Assembly: GCA_945643635.1 (NCBI GenBank)
Contig: CALZFC010000021.1
Span: 4,810,001-4,874,000, forward strand
Direction: 5' to 3'
Origin: Allodiplogaster sudhausi
Lineage: Eukaryota; Nematoda; Chromadorea; Rhabditida; Diplogasteridae
DNA length: 64,000 nt
The translations under genes and the position numbers were made by a program. Positions 8,779-21,200 of the stretch are shown here, piece by piece; the stretch's first letter is position 1, and the number at the start of each line of letters is the position of its first letter. A model generated the notes under the pieces. The model did no database searches. It worked only from the letters and a program-made list of their open reading frames with translations, and was not told the DNA's origin.

Positions 8779-8853
8779 TTTTCTTTTTATTCTTTCGTTT
8801 TAATCACGACTAACGATAAAATTATGTATATTCTTTTGAAAAATGATCTTGTC

Positions 8854-8925
8854 AGCAGCGTGGCGCAGTGGAAGCGTGCTGGGCCCATAACCCAGAGGTC
8901 GGTGGATCGAAACCACTCGCTGCTA
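8854..8925 (+). tRNA. tRNA-iMet(CAU)
   Basis: Consensus tRNA body. The following spacer has AACCACAACTAACG and AAGTAC, a variant reused after 11206 and 16350. Confidence 0.95.
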
Positions 8926-9000
8926 TTTTCTTTTTATTCTTTCGTTTTAACCACAACTAACGATAAAATTAAGTACATTCTTCTGTAAGATGATCTTGTC

Positions 9001-9072
9001 AGCAGCGTGGCGCAGTGGAAGCGTGCTGGGCCCATAACCCAGAGGTCGGTGGATCGAAACCACTCGCTGCTA
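9001..9072 (+). tRNA. tRNA-iMet(CAU)
   Basis: Consensus body. It is followed by the GATCAAGATTAACG spacer that marks the intact sixth slot of the higher-order repeat, so this unit is the first trace of that repeat. Confidence 0.95.
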
Positions 9073-9147
9073 TTTTCTTTTTATTCTTTCGTTTTGATCA
9101 AGATTAACGATAAAATTATGTACATTCTTCTGAAAGATGTTTTTGTC

Positions 9148-9219
9148 AGCAGCGTGGCACAGTGGAAGCGTGCTGGGCCCATAACCCAGAGGTCGGTGGA
9201 TCGAAACTACTCGTTGCTA
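9148..9219 (+). pseudogene. Higher-order repeat slot 1: G12A, with wobble 3' strand
   Basis: D-stem GCAC puts A12 opposite C23. The 3' strand is CUACU CGUUGCU, which gives G52:U62 and G5:U68 wobbles and so keeps the fold. The same copy type is at 10030, 10912, 11353, 12235, 13704 and 14586. At 16056, 16644 and 17526 the slot has normal G12. Confidence 0.7.
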
Positions 9220-9294
9220 TTTTCTCTTTATTCTTTCGTTTTAATCACGACTAACGATAAAATTATGTATATTCTTCTGAAAAATGATCTTGTC

Positions 9295-9366
9295 AGCAGC
9301 GTGGCGCAGTTGAAGCGTGCTGGGCCCATAACCCAGAGGTCGGTGGATCGAAACCACTCGCTGCTA
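9295..9366 (+). pseudogene. Higher-order repeat slot 2: G18U in the D-loop
   Basis: The D-loop reads AGUUGAA. G18 is nearly invariant in tRNA: it pairs with position 55 to hold the elbow, and the base is also in the A box. I count 21 copies with this change between 9295 and 17820, all in block 2. Confidence 0.75.
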
Positions 9367-9441
9367 TTTTCTTTTTATTCTTTCGTTTTAATCACGACTA
9401 ACGATAAAATTATGTATATTCTTCTGAAAAATGATCTTGTC

Positions 9442-9513
9442 AGTAGCGTGGCGCAGTTGAAGCGTGCTGGGCCCATAACCCAGAGGTCGGTGGATCGAAA
9501 CCACTCGCTGCTA
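9442..9513 (+). pseudogene. Higher-order repeat slot 3: G18U plus C3U
   Basis: As slot 2, with the acceptor start AGUAGCG, making a U3:G70 wobble. The downstream spacer has TTTTTT where most units have TTCTTT. The copy at 15468 keeps C3, which shows mixing between slots 2 and 3. Confidence 0.75.
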
Positions 9514-9588
9514 TTTTCTTTTTATTTTTTCGTTTTAATCACGACTAACGATAAAATTATGTATATTCTTCTGAAAGATGATCTTGTC

Positions 9589-9660
9589 AGCAGCGTTTCG
9601 CAGTGGAAGCGTGCTGGGACCATAACCCAGAGGTCGGTGGATCGAAACCACTCGCTGCTA
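9589..9660 (+). pseudogene. Higher-order repeat slot 4: G9U, G10U and C32A
   Basis: The A-box start UGGCGC is UUUCGC, removing G10 of the D-stem and damaging the internal promoter. C32 of the anticodon loop is A. The anticodon is still CAU. Same type at 10471, 11794, 12676, 13264, 14145, 15027, 15615 and 17085. At 17967 the slot has returned to consensus. Confidence 0.8.
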
Positions 9661-9735
9661 TTTTCTTTTTATTCTTTCGTTTTAATCACGACTAACGATA
9701 AAATTATGTATATTCTTCTGAAAAATGATCTTGTC

Positions 9736-9806
9736 AGCAGCGTGCGCAGTGGAAGCGTGCTGGGCCCATAACCCAGAGGTCGGTGGATCGAAACCACTCG
9801 CTGCTA
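9736..9806 (+). pseudogene. Higher-order repeat slot 5: 1-nt deletion in the A box
   Basis: 71 nt: one G is lost from UGGCGC, shortening the 8-9 connector or D-stem. Same type at 10618, 11941, 13411, 14292, 15762, 17232, 18114 and 19580. Confidence 0.75.
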
Positions 9807-9881
9807 TTTTCTTTTTATTCTTTCGTTTTAATCACGACTAACGATAAAATTATGTATATTCTTCTGAAAGATGATCTTGTC

Positions 9882-9953
9882 AGCAGCGTGGCGCAGTGGA
9901 AGCGTGCTGGGCCCATAACCCAGAGGTCGGTGGATCGAAACCACTCGCTGCTA
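9882..9953 (+). tRNA. Higher-order repeat slot 6: intact tRNA-iMet(CAU)
   Basis: The only slot that keeps the consensus body in every repeat (also 10764, 12087, 13557, 14438, 15908, 17379). It is followed by the GATCAAGATTAACG spacer and a T-rich leader (GATG then five or six T). Confidence 0.93.
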
Positions 9954-12822
9954 TTTTCTTTTTATTCTTTCGTTTTGATCAAGATTAACGATAAAATTAT
10001 GTACATTCTTCTGAAAGATGTTTTTTGTCAGCAGCGTGGCACAGTGGAAGCGTGCTGGGCCCATAACCCAGAGGTCGGTGGATCGAAACTACTCGTTGCT
10101 ATTTTCTCTTTATTCTTTCGTTTTAATCACGACTAACGATAAAATTATGTATATTCTTCTGAAAAATGATCTTGTCAGCAGCGTGGCGCAGTTGAAGCGT
10201 GCTGGGCCCATAACCCAGAGGTCGGTGGATCGAAACCACTCGCTGCTATTTTCTTTTTATTCTTTCGTTTTAATCACGACTAACGATAAAATTATGTATA
10301 TTCTTCTGAAAAATGATCTTGTCAGTAGCGTGGCGCAGTTGAAGCGTGCTGGGCCCATAACCCAGAGGTCGGTGGATCGAAACCACTCGCTGCTATTTTC
10401 TTTTTATTTTTTCGTTTTAATCACGACTAACGATAAAATTATGTATATTCTTCTGAAAGATGATCTTGTCAGCAGCGTTTCGCAGTGGAAGCGTGCTGGG
10501 ACCATAACCCAGAGGTCGGTGGATCGAAACCACTCGCTGCTATTTTCTTTTTATTCTTTCGTTTTAATCACGACTAACGATAAAATTATGTATATTCTTC
10601 TGAAAAATGATCTTGTCAGCAGCGTGCGCAGTGGAAGCGTGCTGGGCCCATAACCCAGAGGTCGGTGGATCGAAACCACTCGCTGCTATTTTCTTTTTAT
10701 TCTTTCGTTTTAATCACGACTAACGATAAAATTATGTATATTCTTCTGAAAGATGATCTTGTCAGCAGCGTGGCGCAGTGGAAGCGTGCTGGGCCCATAA
10801 CCCAGAGGTCGGTGGATCGAAACCACTCGCTGCTATTTTCTTTTTATTCTTTCGTTTTGATCAAGATTAACGATAAAATTATGTACATTCTTCTGAAAGA
10901 TGTTTTTTGTCAGCAGCGTGGCACAGTGGAAGCGTGCTGGGCCCATAACCCAGAGGTCGGTGGATCGAAACTACTCGTTGCTATTTTCTCTTTATTCTTT
11001 CGTTTTAATCACGACTAACGATAAAATTATGTATATTCTTCTGAAAAATGATCTTGTCAGCAGCGTGGCGCAGTTGAAGCGTGCTGGGCCCATAACCCAG
11101 AGGTCGGTGGATCGAAACCACTCGCTGCTATTTTCTTTTTATTCTTTCGTTTTAATCACGACTAACGATAAAATTATGTATATTCTTCTGAAAGATGATC
11201 TTGTCATGAGCGTGGCGCAGTGGAAGCGTGCTGGGCCCATGACCCAGAGGTCGGTGGATCGAAACCACTCGCTGCTATTTTCTTTTTATTCTTTCGTTTT
11301 AACCACAACTAACGATAAAATTAAGTACATTCTTCTGTAAGATGATCTTGTCAGCAGCGTGGCACAGTGGAAGCGTGCTGGGCCCATAACCCAGAGGTCG
11401 GTGGATCGAAACTACTCGTTGCTATTTTCTCTTTATTCTTTCGTTTTAATCACGACTAACGATAAAATTATGTATATTCTTCTGAAAAATGATCTTGTCA
11501 GCAGCGTGGCGCAGTTGAAGCGTGCTGGGCCCATAACCCAGAGGTCGGTGGATCGAAACCACTCGCTGCTATTTTCTTTTTATTCTTTCGTTTTAATCAC
11601 GACTAACGATAAAATTATGTATATTCTTCTGAAAAATGATCTTGTCAGTAGCGTGGCGCAGTTGAAGCGTGCTGGGCCCATAACCCAGAGGTCGGTGGAT
11701 CGAAACCACTCGCTGCTATTTTCTTTTTATTTTTTCGTTTTAATCACGACTAACGATAAAATTATGTATATTCTTCTGAAAGATGATCTTGTCAGCAGCG
11801 TTTCGCAGTGGAAGCGTGCTGGGACCATAACCCAGAGGTCGGTGGATCGAAACCACTCGCTGCTATTTTCTTTTTATTCTTTCGTTTTAATCACGACTAA
11901 CGATAAAATTATGTATATTCTTCTGAAAAATGATCTTGTCAGCAGCGTGCGCAGTGGAAGCGTGCTGGGCCCATAACCCAGAGGTCGGTGGATCGAAACC
12001 ACTCGCTGCTATTTTCTTTTTATTCTTTCGTTTTAATCACGACTAACGATAAAATTATGTATATTCTTCTGAAAGATGATCTTGTCAGCAGCGTGGCGCA
12101 GTGGAAGCGTGCTGGGCCCATAACCCAGAGGTCGGTGGATCGAAACCACTCGCTGCTATTTTCTTTTTATTCTTTCGTTTTGATCAAGATTAACGATAAA
12201 ATTATGTACATTCTTCTGAAAGATGTTTTTTGTCAGCAGCGTGGCACAGTGGAAGCGTGCTGGGCCCATAACCCAGAGGTCGGTGGATCGAAACTACTCG
12301 TTGCTATTTTCTCTTTATTCTTTCGTTTTAATCACGACTAACGATAAAATTATGTATATTCTTCTGAAAAATGATCTTGTCAGCAGCGTGGCGCAGTTGA
12401 AGCGTGCTGGGCCCATAACCCAGAGGTCGGTGGATCGAAACCACTCGCTGCTATTTTCTTTTTATTCTTTCGTTTTAATCACGACTAACGATAAAATTAT
12501 GTATATTCTTCTGAAAAATGATCTTGTCAGTAGCGTGGCGCAGTTGAAGCGTGCTGGGCCCATAACCCAGAGGTCGGTGGATCGAAACCACTCGCTGCTA
12601 TTTTCTTTTTATTTTTTCGTTTTAATCACGACTAACGATAAAATTATGTATATTCTTCTGAAAGATGATCTTGTCAGCAGCGTTTCGCAGTGGAAGCGTG
12701 CTGGGACCATAACCCAGAGGTCGGTGGATCGAAACCACTCGCTGCTATGTTCTTTTTATTCTTTCGTTTTAATCACGACTAACGATAAAATTATGTATAT
12801 TCTTCTGAAAAATGATCTTGTC

Positions 12823-12894
12823 AGGAGCGTGGCGCAGTGGAAGCGTGCTGGGCCCATAACCCAGAGGTCGGTGGATCGAAACTACTCGTTGCTA
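12823..12894 (+). tRNA. tRNA-iMet-like copy with C3G
   Basis: The acceptor start AGGAGCG gives a G3-G70 mismatch, together with the CUACU CGUUGCU 3' strand. The same combination is at 15174, 43969, 56164, 60130 and 62336. At the last four it marks the first unit of a long higher-order repeat. The rest of the tRNA is intact. Confidence 0.7.
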
Positions 12895-15800
12895 TTTTCT
12901 CTTTATTCTTTCGTTTTAATCACGACTAACGATAAAATTATGTATATTCTTCTGAAAAATGATCTTGTCAGCAGCGTGGCGCAGTTGAAGCGTGCTGGGC
13001 CCATAACCCAGAGGTCGGTGGATCGAAACCACTCGCTGCTATTTTCTTTTTATTCTTTCGTTTTAATCACGACTAACGATAAAATTATGTATATTCTTCT
13101 GAAAAATGATCTTGTCAGTAGCGTGGCGCAGTTGAAGCGTGCTGGGCCCATAACCCAGAGGTCGGTGGATCGAAACCACTCGCTGCTATTTTCTTTTTAT
13201 TTTTTCGTTTTAATCACGACTAACGATAAAATTATGTATATTCTTCTGAAAGATGATCTTGTCAGCAGCGTTTCGCAGTGGAAGCGTGCTGGGACCATAA
13301 CCCAGAGGTCGGTGGATCGAAACCACTCGCTGCTATTTTCTTTTTATTCTTTCGTTTTAATCACGACTAACGATAAAATTATGTATATTCTTCTGAAAAA
13401 TGATCTTGTCAGCAGCGTGCGCAGTGGAAGCGTGCTGGGCCCATAACCCAGAGGTCGGTGGATCGAAACCACTCGCTGCTATTTTCTTTTTATTCTTTCG
13501 TTTTAATCACGACTAACGATAAAATTATGTATATTCTTCTGAAAGATGATCTTGTCAGCAGCGTGGCGCAGTGGAAGCGTGCTGGGCCCATAACCCAGAG
13601 GTCGGTGGATCGAAACCACTCGCTGCTATTTTCTTTTTATTCTTTCGTTTTGATCAAGATTAACGATAAAATTATGTACATTCTTCTGAAAGATGTTTTT
13701 GTCAGCAGCGTGGCACAGTGGAAGCGTGCTGGGCCCATAACCCAGAGGTCGGTGGATCGAAACTACTCGTTGCTATTTTCTCTTTATTCTTTCGTTTTAA
13801 TCACGACTAACGATAAAACTATGTATATTCTTCTGAAAAATGATCTTGTCAGCAGCGTGGCGCAGTTGAAGCGTGCTGGGCCCATAACCCAGAGGTCGGT
13901 GGATCGAAACCACTCGCTGCTATTTTCTTTTTATTCTTTCGTTTTAATCACGACTAACGATAAAATTATGTATATTCTTCTGAAAAATGATCTTGTCAGT
14001 AGCGTGGCGCAGTTGAAGCGTGCTGGGCCCATAACCCAGAGGTCGGTGGATCGAAACCACTCGCTGCTATTTTCTTTTTATTTTTTCGTTTTAATCACGA
14101 CTAACGATAAAATTATGTATATTCTTCTGAAAGATGATCTTGTCAGCAGCGTTTCGCAGTGGAAGCGTGCTGGGACCATAACCCAGAGGTCGGTGGATCG
14201 AAACCACTCGCTGCTATTTTCTTTTTATTCTTTCGTTTTAATCACGACTAACGATAAAATTATGTATATTCTTCTGAAAAATGATCTTGTCAGCAGCGTG
14301 CGCAGTGGAAGCGTGCTGGGCCCATAACCCAGAGGTCGGTGGATCGAAACCACTCGCTGCTATTTTCTTTTTATTCTTTCGTTTTAATCACGACTAACGA
14401 TAAAATTATGTATATTCTTCTGAAAGATGATCTTGTCAGCAGCGTGGCGCAGTGGAAGCGTGCTGGGCCCATAACCCAGAGGTCGGTGGATCGAAACCAC
14501 TCGCTGCTATTTTCTTTTTATTCTTTCGTTTTGATCAAGATTAACGATAAAATTATGTACATTCTTCTGAAAGATGTTTTTTGTCAGCAGCGTGGCACAG
14601 TGGAAGCGTGCTGGGCCCATAACCCAGAGGTCGGTGGATCGAAACTACTCGTTGCTATTTTCTCTTTATTCTTTCGTTTTAATCACGACTAACGATAAAA
14701 TTATGTATATTCTTCTGAAAAATGATCTTGTCAGCAGCGTGGCGCAGTTGAAGCGTGCTGGGCCCATAACCCAGAGGTCGGTGGATCGAAACCACTCGCT
14801 GCTATTTTCTTTTTATTCTTTCGTTTTAATCACGACTAACGATAAAATTATGTATATTCTTCTGAAAAATGATCTTGTCAGTAGCGTGGCGCAGTTGAAG
14901 CGTGCTGGGCCCATAACCCAGAGGTCGGTGGATCGAAACCACTCGCTGCTATTTTCTTTTTATTTTTTCGTTTTAATCACGACTAACGATAAAATTATGT
15001 ATATTCTTCTGAAAGATGATCTTGTCAGCAGCGTTTCGCAGTGGAAGCGTGCTGGGACCATAACCCAGAGGTCGGTGGATCGAAACCACTCGCTGCTATG
15101 TTCTTTTTATTCTTTCGTTTTAATCACGACTAACGATAAAATTATGTATATTCTTCTGAAAAATGATCTTGTCAGGAGCGTGGCGCAGTGGAAGCGTGCT
15201 GGGCCCATAACCCAGAGGTCGGTGGATCGAAACTACTCGTTGCTATTTTCTCTTTATTCTTTCGTTTTAATCACGACTAACGATAAAATTATGTATATTC
15301 TTCTGAAAAATGATCTTGTCAGCAGCGTGGCGCAGTTGAAGCGTGCTGGGCCCATAACCCAGAGGTCGGTGGATCGAAACCACTCGCTGCTATTTTCTTT
15401 TTATTCTTTCGTTTTAATCACGACTAACGATAAAATTATGTATATTCTTCTGAAAAATGATCTTGTCAGCAGCGTGGCGCAGTTGAAGCGTGCTGGGCCC
15501 ATAACCCAGAGGTCGGTGGATCGAAACCACTCGCTGCTATTTTCTTTTTATTTTTTCGTTTTAATCACGACTAACGATAAAATTATGTATATTCTTCTGA
15601 AAGATGATCTTGTCAGCAGCGTTTCGCAGTGGAAGCGTGCTGGGACCATAACCCAGAGGTCGGTGGATCGAAACCACTCGCTGCTATTTTCTTTTTATTC
15701 TTTCGTTTTAATCACGACTAACGATAAAATTATGTATATTCTTCTGAAAAATGATCTTGTCAGCAGCGTGCGCAGTGGAAGCGTGCTGGGCCCATAACCC

Positions 15801-16349
15801 AGAGGTCGGTGGATCGAAACCACTCGCTGCTATTTTCTTTTTATTCTTTCGTTTTAATCACGACTAACGATAAAATTATGTATATTCTTCTGAAAGATGA
15901 TCTTGTCAGCAGCGTGGCGCAGTGGAAGCGTGCTGGGCCCATAACCCAGAGGTCGGTGGATCGAAACCACTCGCTGCTATTTTCTTTTTATTCTTTCGTT
16001 TTGATCAAGATTAACGATAAAATTATGTACATTCTTCTGAAAGATGTTTTTTGTCAGCAGCGTGGCGCAGTGGAAGCGTGCTGGGCCCATAACCCAGAGG
16101 TCGGTGGATCGAAACTACTCGTTGCTATTTTCTCTTTATTCTTTCGTTTTAATCACGACTAACGATAAAATTATGTATATTCTTCTGAAAAATGATCTTG
16201 TCAGCAGCGTGGCGCAGTGGAAGCGTGCTGGGCCCATAACCCAGAGGTCGGTGGATCGAAACCACTCGCTGCTATTTTCTTTTTATTCTTTCGTTTTAAT
16301 CACGACTAACGATAAAATTATGTATATTCTTCTGAAAGATGATCTTGTC

Positions 16350-16420
16350 AGAGCGTGGCGCAGTGGAAGCGTGCTGGGCCCATAACCCAGAGGTCGGTGG
16401 ATCGAAACCACTCGCTGCTA
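16350..16420 (+). pseudogene. tRNA-iMet-like copy, acceptor deletion
   Basis: 71 nt; the acceptor starts AGAGCG after loss of C3. Same lesion at 18260 and 20900. The first two bases could still pair with C71 and U72, so only a bulge on the 3' strand may result. Confidence 0.7.
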
Positions 16421-18220
16421 TTTTCTTTTTATTCTTTCGTTTTAACCACAACTAACGATAAAATTAAGTACATTCTTCTGTAAGATGATCTTGTCAGCAG
16501 CGTGGCGCAGTGGAAGCGTGCTGGGCCCATAACCCAGAGGTCGGTGGATCGAAACCACTCGCTGCTATTTTCTTTTTATTCTTTCGTTTTGATCAAGATT
16601 AACGATAAAATTATGTACATTCTTCTGAAAGATGTTTTTTGTCAGCAGCGTGGCGCAGTGGAAGCGTGCTGGGCCCATAACCCAGAGGTCGGTGGATCGA
16701 AACTACTCGTTGCTATTTTCTCTTTATTCTTTCGTTTTAATCACGACTAACGATAAAATTATGTATATTCTTCTGAAAAATGATCTTGTCAGCAGCGTGG
16801 CGCAGTTGAAGCGTGCTGGGCCCATAACCCAGAGGTCGGTGGATCGAAACCACTCGCTGCTATTTTCTTTTTATTCTTTCGTTTTAATCACGACTAACGA
16901 TAAAATTATGTATATTCTTCTGAAAAATGATCTTGTCAGTAGCGTGGCGCAGTTGAAGCGTGCTGGGCCCATAACCCAGAGGTCGGTGGATCGAAACCAC
17001 TCGCTGCTATTTTCTTTTTATTTTTTCGTTTTAATCACGACTAACGATAAAATTATGTATATTCTTCTGAAAGATGATCTTGTCAGCAGCGTTTCGCAGT
17101 GGAAGCGTGCTGGGACCATAACCCAGAGGTCGGTGGATCGAAACCACTCGCTGCTATTTTCTTTTTATTCTTTCGTTTTAATCACGACTAACGATAAAAT
17201 TATGTATATTCTTCTGAAAAATGATCTTGTCAGCAGCGTGCGCAGTGGAAGCGTGCTGGGCCCATAACCCAGAGGTCGGTGGATCGAAACCACTCGCTGC
17301 TATTTTCTTTTTATTCTTTCGTTTTAATCACGACTAACGATAAAATTATGTATATTCTTCTATAAAGATGATCTTGTCAGCAGCGTGGCGCAGTGGAAGC
17401 GTGCTGGGCCCATAACCCAGAGGTCGGTGGATCGAAACCACTCGCTGCTATTTTCTTTTTATTCTTTCGTTTTGATCAAGATTAACGATAAAATTATGTA
17501 CATTCTTCTGAAAGATGTTTTTGTCAGCAGCGTGGCGCAGTGGAAGCGTGCTGGGCCCATAACCCAGAGGTCGGTGGATCGAAACTACTCGTTGCTATTT
17601 TCTCTTTATTCTTTCGTTTTAATCACGACTAACGATAAAATTATGTATATTCTTCTGAAAAATGATCTTGTCAGCAGCGTGGCGCAGTTGAAGCGTGCTG
17701 GGCCCATAACCCAGAGGTCGGTGGATCGAAACCACTCGCTGCTATTTTCTTTTTATTCTTTCGTTTTAATCACGACTAACGATAAAATTATGTATATTCT
17801 TCTGAAAAATGATCTTGTCAGTAGCGTGGCGCAGTTGAAGCGTGCTGGGCCCATAACCCAGAGGTCGGTGGATCGAAACCACTCGCTGCTATTTTCTTTT
17901 TATTTTTTCGTTTTAATCACGACTAACGATAAAATTATGTATATTCTTCTGAAAGATGATCTTGTCAGCAGCGTGGCGCAGTGGAAGCGTGCTGGGCCCA
18001 TAACCCAGAGGTCGGTGGATCGAAACCACTCGCTGCTATTTTCTTTTTATTCTTTCGTTTTAATCACGACTAACGATAAAATTATGTATATTCTTCTGAA
18101 AAATGATCTTGTCAGCAGCGTGCGCAGTGGAAGCGTGCTGGGCCCATAACCCAGAGGTCGGTGGATCGAAACCACTCGCTGCTATTTTCTTTTTATTCTT
18201 TCGTTTTAATCACGACTAAC

Positions 18221-21200
18221 GATAAAATTATGTATATTCTTCTGAAAGATGATCTTGTCAGAGCGTGGCGCAGTGGAAGCGTGCTGGGCCCATAACCCAG
18301 AGGTCGGTGGATCGAAACCACTCGCTGCTATTTTCTTTTTATTCTTTCGTTTTAACCACGACTAACGATAAAATTAAGTACATTCTTCTGAAAGACGAAC
18401 TTGTCAGCAGCGTGGCGCAGTGGAAGCGTGCTGGGCCCATAACCCAGAGGTCGGTGGATCGAAACCACTCGCTGCTATTTTCTTTTTATTCTTTCGTTTT
18501 AACCACGACTAACGATAAAATTAAGTACATTCTTCTGAAAGATGATCTTGTCAGCAGCGTGGCGCAGTGGAAGCGTGCTGGGCCCATAACCCAGAGGTCG
18601 GTGGATCGAAACCACTCGCTGCTATTTTCTTTTTATTCTTTCGTTTTAATCAAGATTAACGATAAAATTATGTACATTCTTCTGAAAGATGATTTTGTCA
18701 GCAGCGTGGCGCAGTGGAAGCGTGCTGGGCCCATAACCCAGAGGTCGGTGGATCGAAACTACTCGTTGCTATTTTCTCTTTATTTTTCGTTTTAATCACG
18801 ACTAACGATAAAATTATGTATATTCTTCTGAAAAATGATCTTGTCAGCAGCGTGGCGCAGTGGAAGCGTGCTGGGCCCATAACCCAGAGGTCGGTGGATC
18901 GAAACCACTCGCTGCTATTTTCTTTTTATTCTTTCGTTTTAATCACGACTAACGATAAAATTATGTATATTCTTCTGAAAAATGATCTTGTCAGCAGCGT
19001 GGCGCAGTGGAAGCGTGCTGGGCCCATAACCCAGAGGTCGGTGGATCGAAACCACTCGCTGCTATTTTCTTTTTATTTTTCGTTTTAATCACGACTAACG
19101 ATAAAATTATGTATATTCTTCTGAAAGATGATCTTGTCAGCAGCGTGGCGCAGTGGAAGCGTGCTGGGCCCATAACCCAGAGGTCGGTGGATCGAAACCA
19201 CTCGCTGCTATTTTCTTTTTATTCTTTCGTTTTAATCACGACTAACGATAAAATTATGTATATTCTTCTGAAAAATGATCTTGTCAGCAGCGTGGCGCAG
19301 TGGAAGCGTGCTGGGCCCATAACCCAGAGGTCGGTGGATCGAAACCACTCGCTGCTATTTTCTTTTTATTCTTTCGTTTTAATCACGACTAACGATAAAA
19401 TTATGTATATTCTTCTGAAAGATGATCTTGTCAGCAGCGTGGCGCAGTGGAAGCGTGCTGGGCCCATAACCCAGAGGTCGGTGGATCGAAACCACTCGCT
19501 GCTATTTTCTTTTTATTCTTTCGTTTTAATCACGACTAACGATAAAATTATATATATTCTTCTGAAAAATGATCTTGTCAGCAGCGTGCGCAGTGGAAGC
19601 GTGCTGGGCCCATAACCCAGAGGTCGGTGGATCGAAACCACTCGCTGCTATTTTCTTTTATTCTTTCGTTTTAATCACGACTAACGATAAAATTATGTAT
19701 ATTCTTCTGAAAATGATCTTGTCAGCAGCGTGGCGCAGTGGAAGCGTGCTGGGCCCATAACCCAGAGGTCGGTGGATCGAAACCACTCGCTGCTATTTTC
19801 TTTTTATTTTTTCGTTTTAATCACGACTAACGATAAAATTATGTATATTCTTCTGAAAGATGATCTTGTCAGCAGCGTGGCGCAGTGGAAGCGTGCTGGG
19901 CCCATAACCCAGAGGTCGGTGGATCGAAACCACTCGCTGCTATTTTCTTTTTATTCTTTCGTTTTAATCACGACTAACGATAAAATTATGTATATTCTTC
20001 TGAAAAATGATCTTGTCAGCAGCGTGGCGCAGTGGAAGCGTGCTGGGCCCATAACCCAGAGGTCGGTGGATCGAAACCACTCGCTGCTATTTTCTTTTTA
20101 TTCTTTCGTTTTAATCACGACTAACGATAAAATTATGTATATTCTTCTGAAAAATGATCTTGTCAGCAGCGTGGCGCAGTGGAAGCGTGCTGGGCCCATA
20201 ACCCAGAGGTCGGTGGATCGAAACCACTCGCTGCTATTTTCTTTTTATTCTTTCGTTTTAACCACGACTAACGATAAAATTAAGTACATTCTTCTGAAAG
20301 ATGAACTTGTCAGCAGCGTGGCGCAGTGGAAGCGTGCTGGGCCCATAACCCAGAGGTCGGTGGATCGAAACTACTCGTTGCTATTTTCTCTTTATTCTTT
20401 CGTTTTAATCACGACTAACGATAAAATTATGTATATTCTTCTGAAAAATGATCTTGTCAGCAGCGTGGCGCAGTGGAAGCGTGCTGGGCCCATAACCCAG
20501 AGGTCGGTGGATCGAAACCACTCGCTGCTATTTTCTTTTTATTCTTTCGTTTTAATCACGAATAACGATAAAATTATGTATATTCTTCTGAAAGATGATC
20601 TTGTCAGCAGCGTGGCGCAGTGGAAGCGTGCTGGGCCCATAACCCAGAGGTCGGTGGATCGAAACCACTCGCTGCTATTTTCTTTTTATTCTTTCGTTTT
20701 AATCACGACTAACGATAAAATTATGTATATTCTTCTGAAAGATGATCTTGTCAGCAGCGTGGCGCAGTGGAAGCGTGCTGGGCCCATAACCCAGAGGTCG
20801 GTGGATCGAAACCACTCGCTGCTATTTTCTTTTTATTCTTTCGTTTTAATCACGACTAACGATAAAATTATGTATATTCTTCTGAAAGATGATCTTGTCA
20901 GAGCGTGGCGCAGTGGAAGCGTGCTGGGCCCATAACCCAGAGGTCGGTGGATCGAAACCACTCGCTGCTATTTTCTTTTTATTCTTTCGTTTTAACCACG
21001 ACTAACGATAAAATTAAGTACATTCTTCTGAAAGATGAACTTGTCAGCAGCGTGGCGCAGTGGAAGCGTGCTGGGCCCATAACCCAGAGGTCGGTGGATC
21101 GAAACCACTCGCTGCTATTTTCTTTTTATTCTTTCGTTTTAACCACGACTAACGATAAAATTAAGTACATTCTTCTGAAAGATGAACTTGTCAGCAGCGT

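Larger units (their letters stand above)
7788..9108 (+). repeat. Array block 1: diverged left edge, 9 copies
   Basis: tRNA starts: 7827, 7974, 8121, 8268, 8413, 8560, 8707, 8854, 9001. Units here carry private substitutions in both tRNA and spacer: CCTCTG for TTCTG in two leaders, altered spacer bases after 8268, and ATGAGCG acceptor starts. The step to 8413 is 145 bp because the leader lost two bases. Higher divergence at an array end is the usual outcome of unequal exchange, which homogenises the interior more than the edge. Confidence 0.9.
9109..18220 (+). repeat. Array block 2: six-unit (882-bp) higher-order repeat, 62 copies
   Basis: Starts by higher-order repeat, some partial: 9148,9295,9442,9589,9736,9882 | 10030,10177,10324,10471,10618,10764 | 10912,11059,11206 | 11353,11500,11647,11794,11941,12087 | 12235,12382,12529,12676 | 12823,12970,13117,13264,13411,13557 | 13704,13851,13998,14145,14292,14438 | 14586,14733,14880,15027 | 15174,15321,15468,15615,15762,15908 | 16056,16203,16350,16496 | 16644,16791,16938,17085,17232,17379 | 17526,17673,17820,17967,18114. 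The full repeat has six slots: G12A; G18U; G18U (usually with C3U); G9U+G10U+C32A; a 1-nt A-box deletion; and one intact copy. By my count 49 of 62 copies carry such a lesion. The ten-copy segment from 12235 recurs from 14586. Confidence 0.93.
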
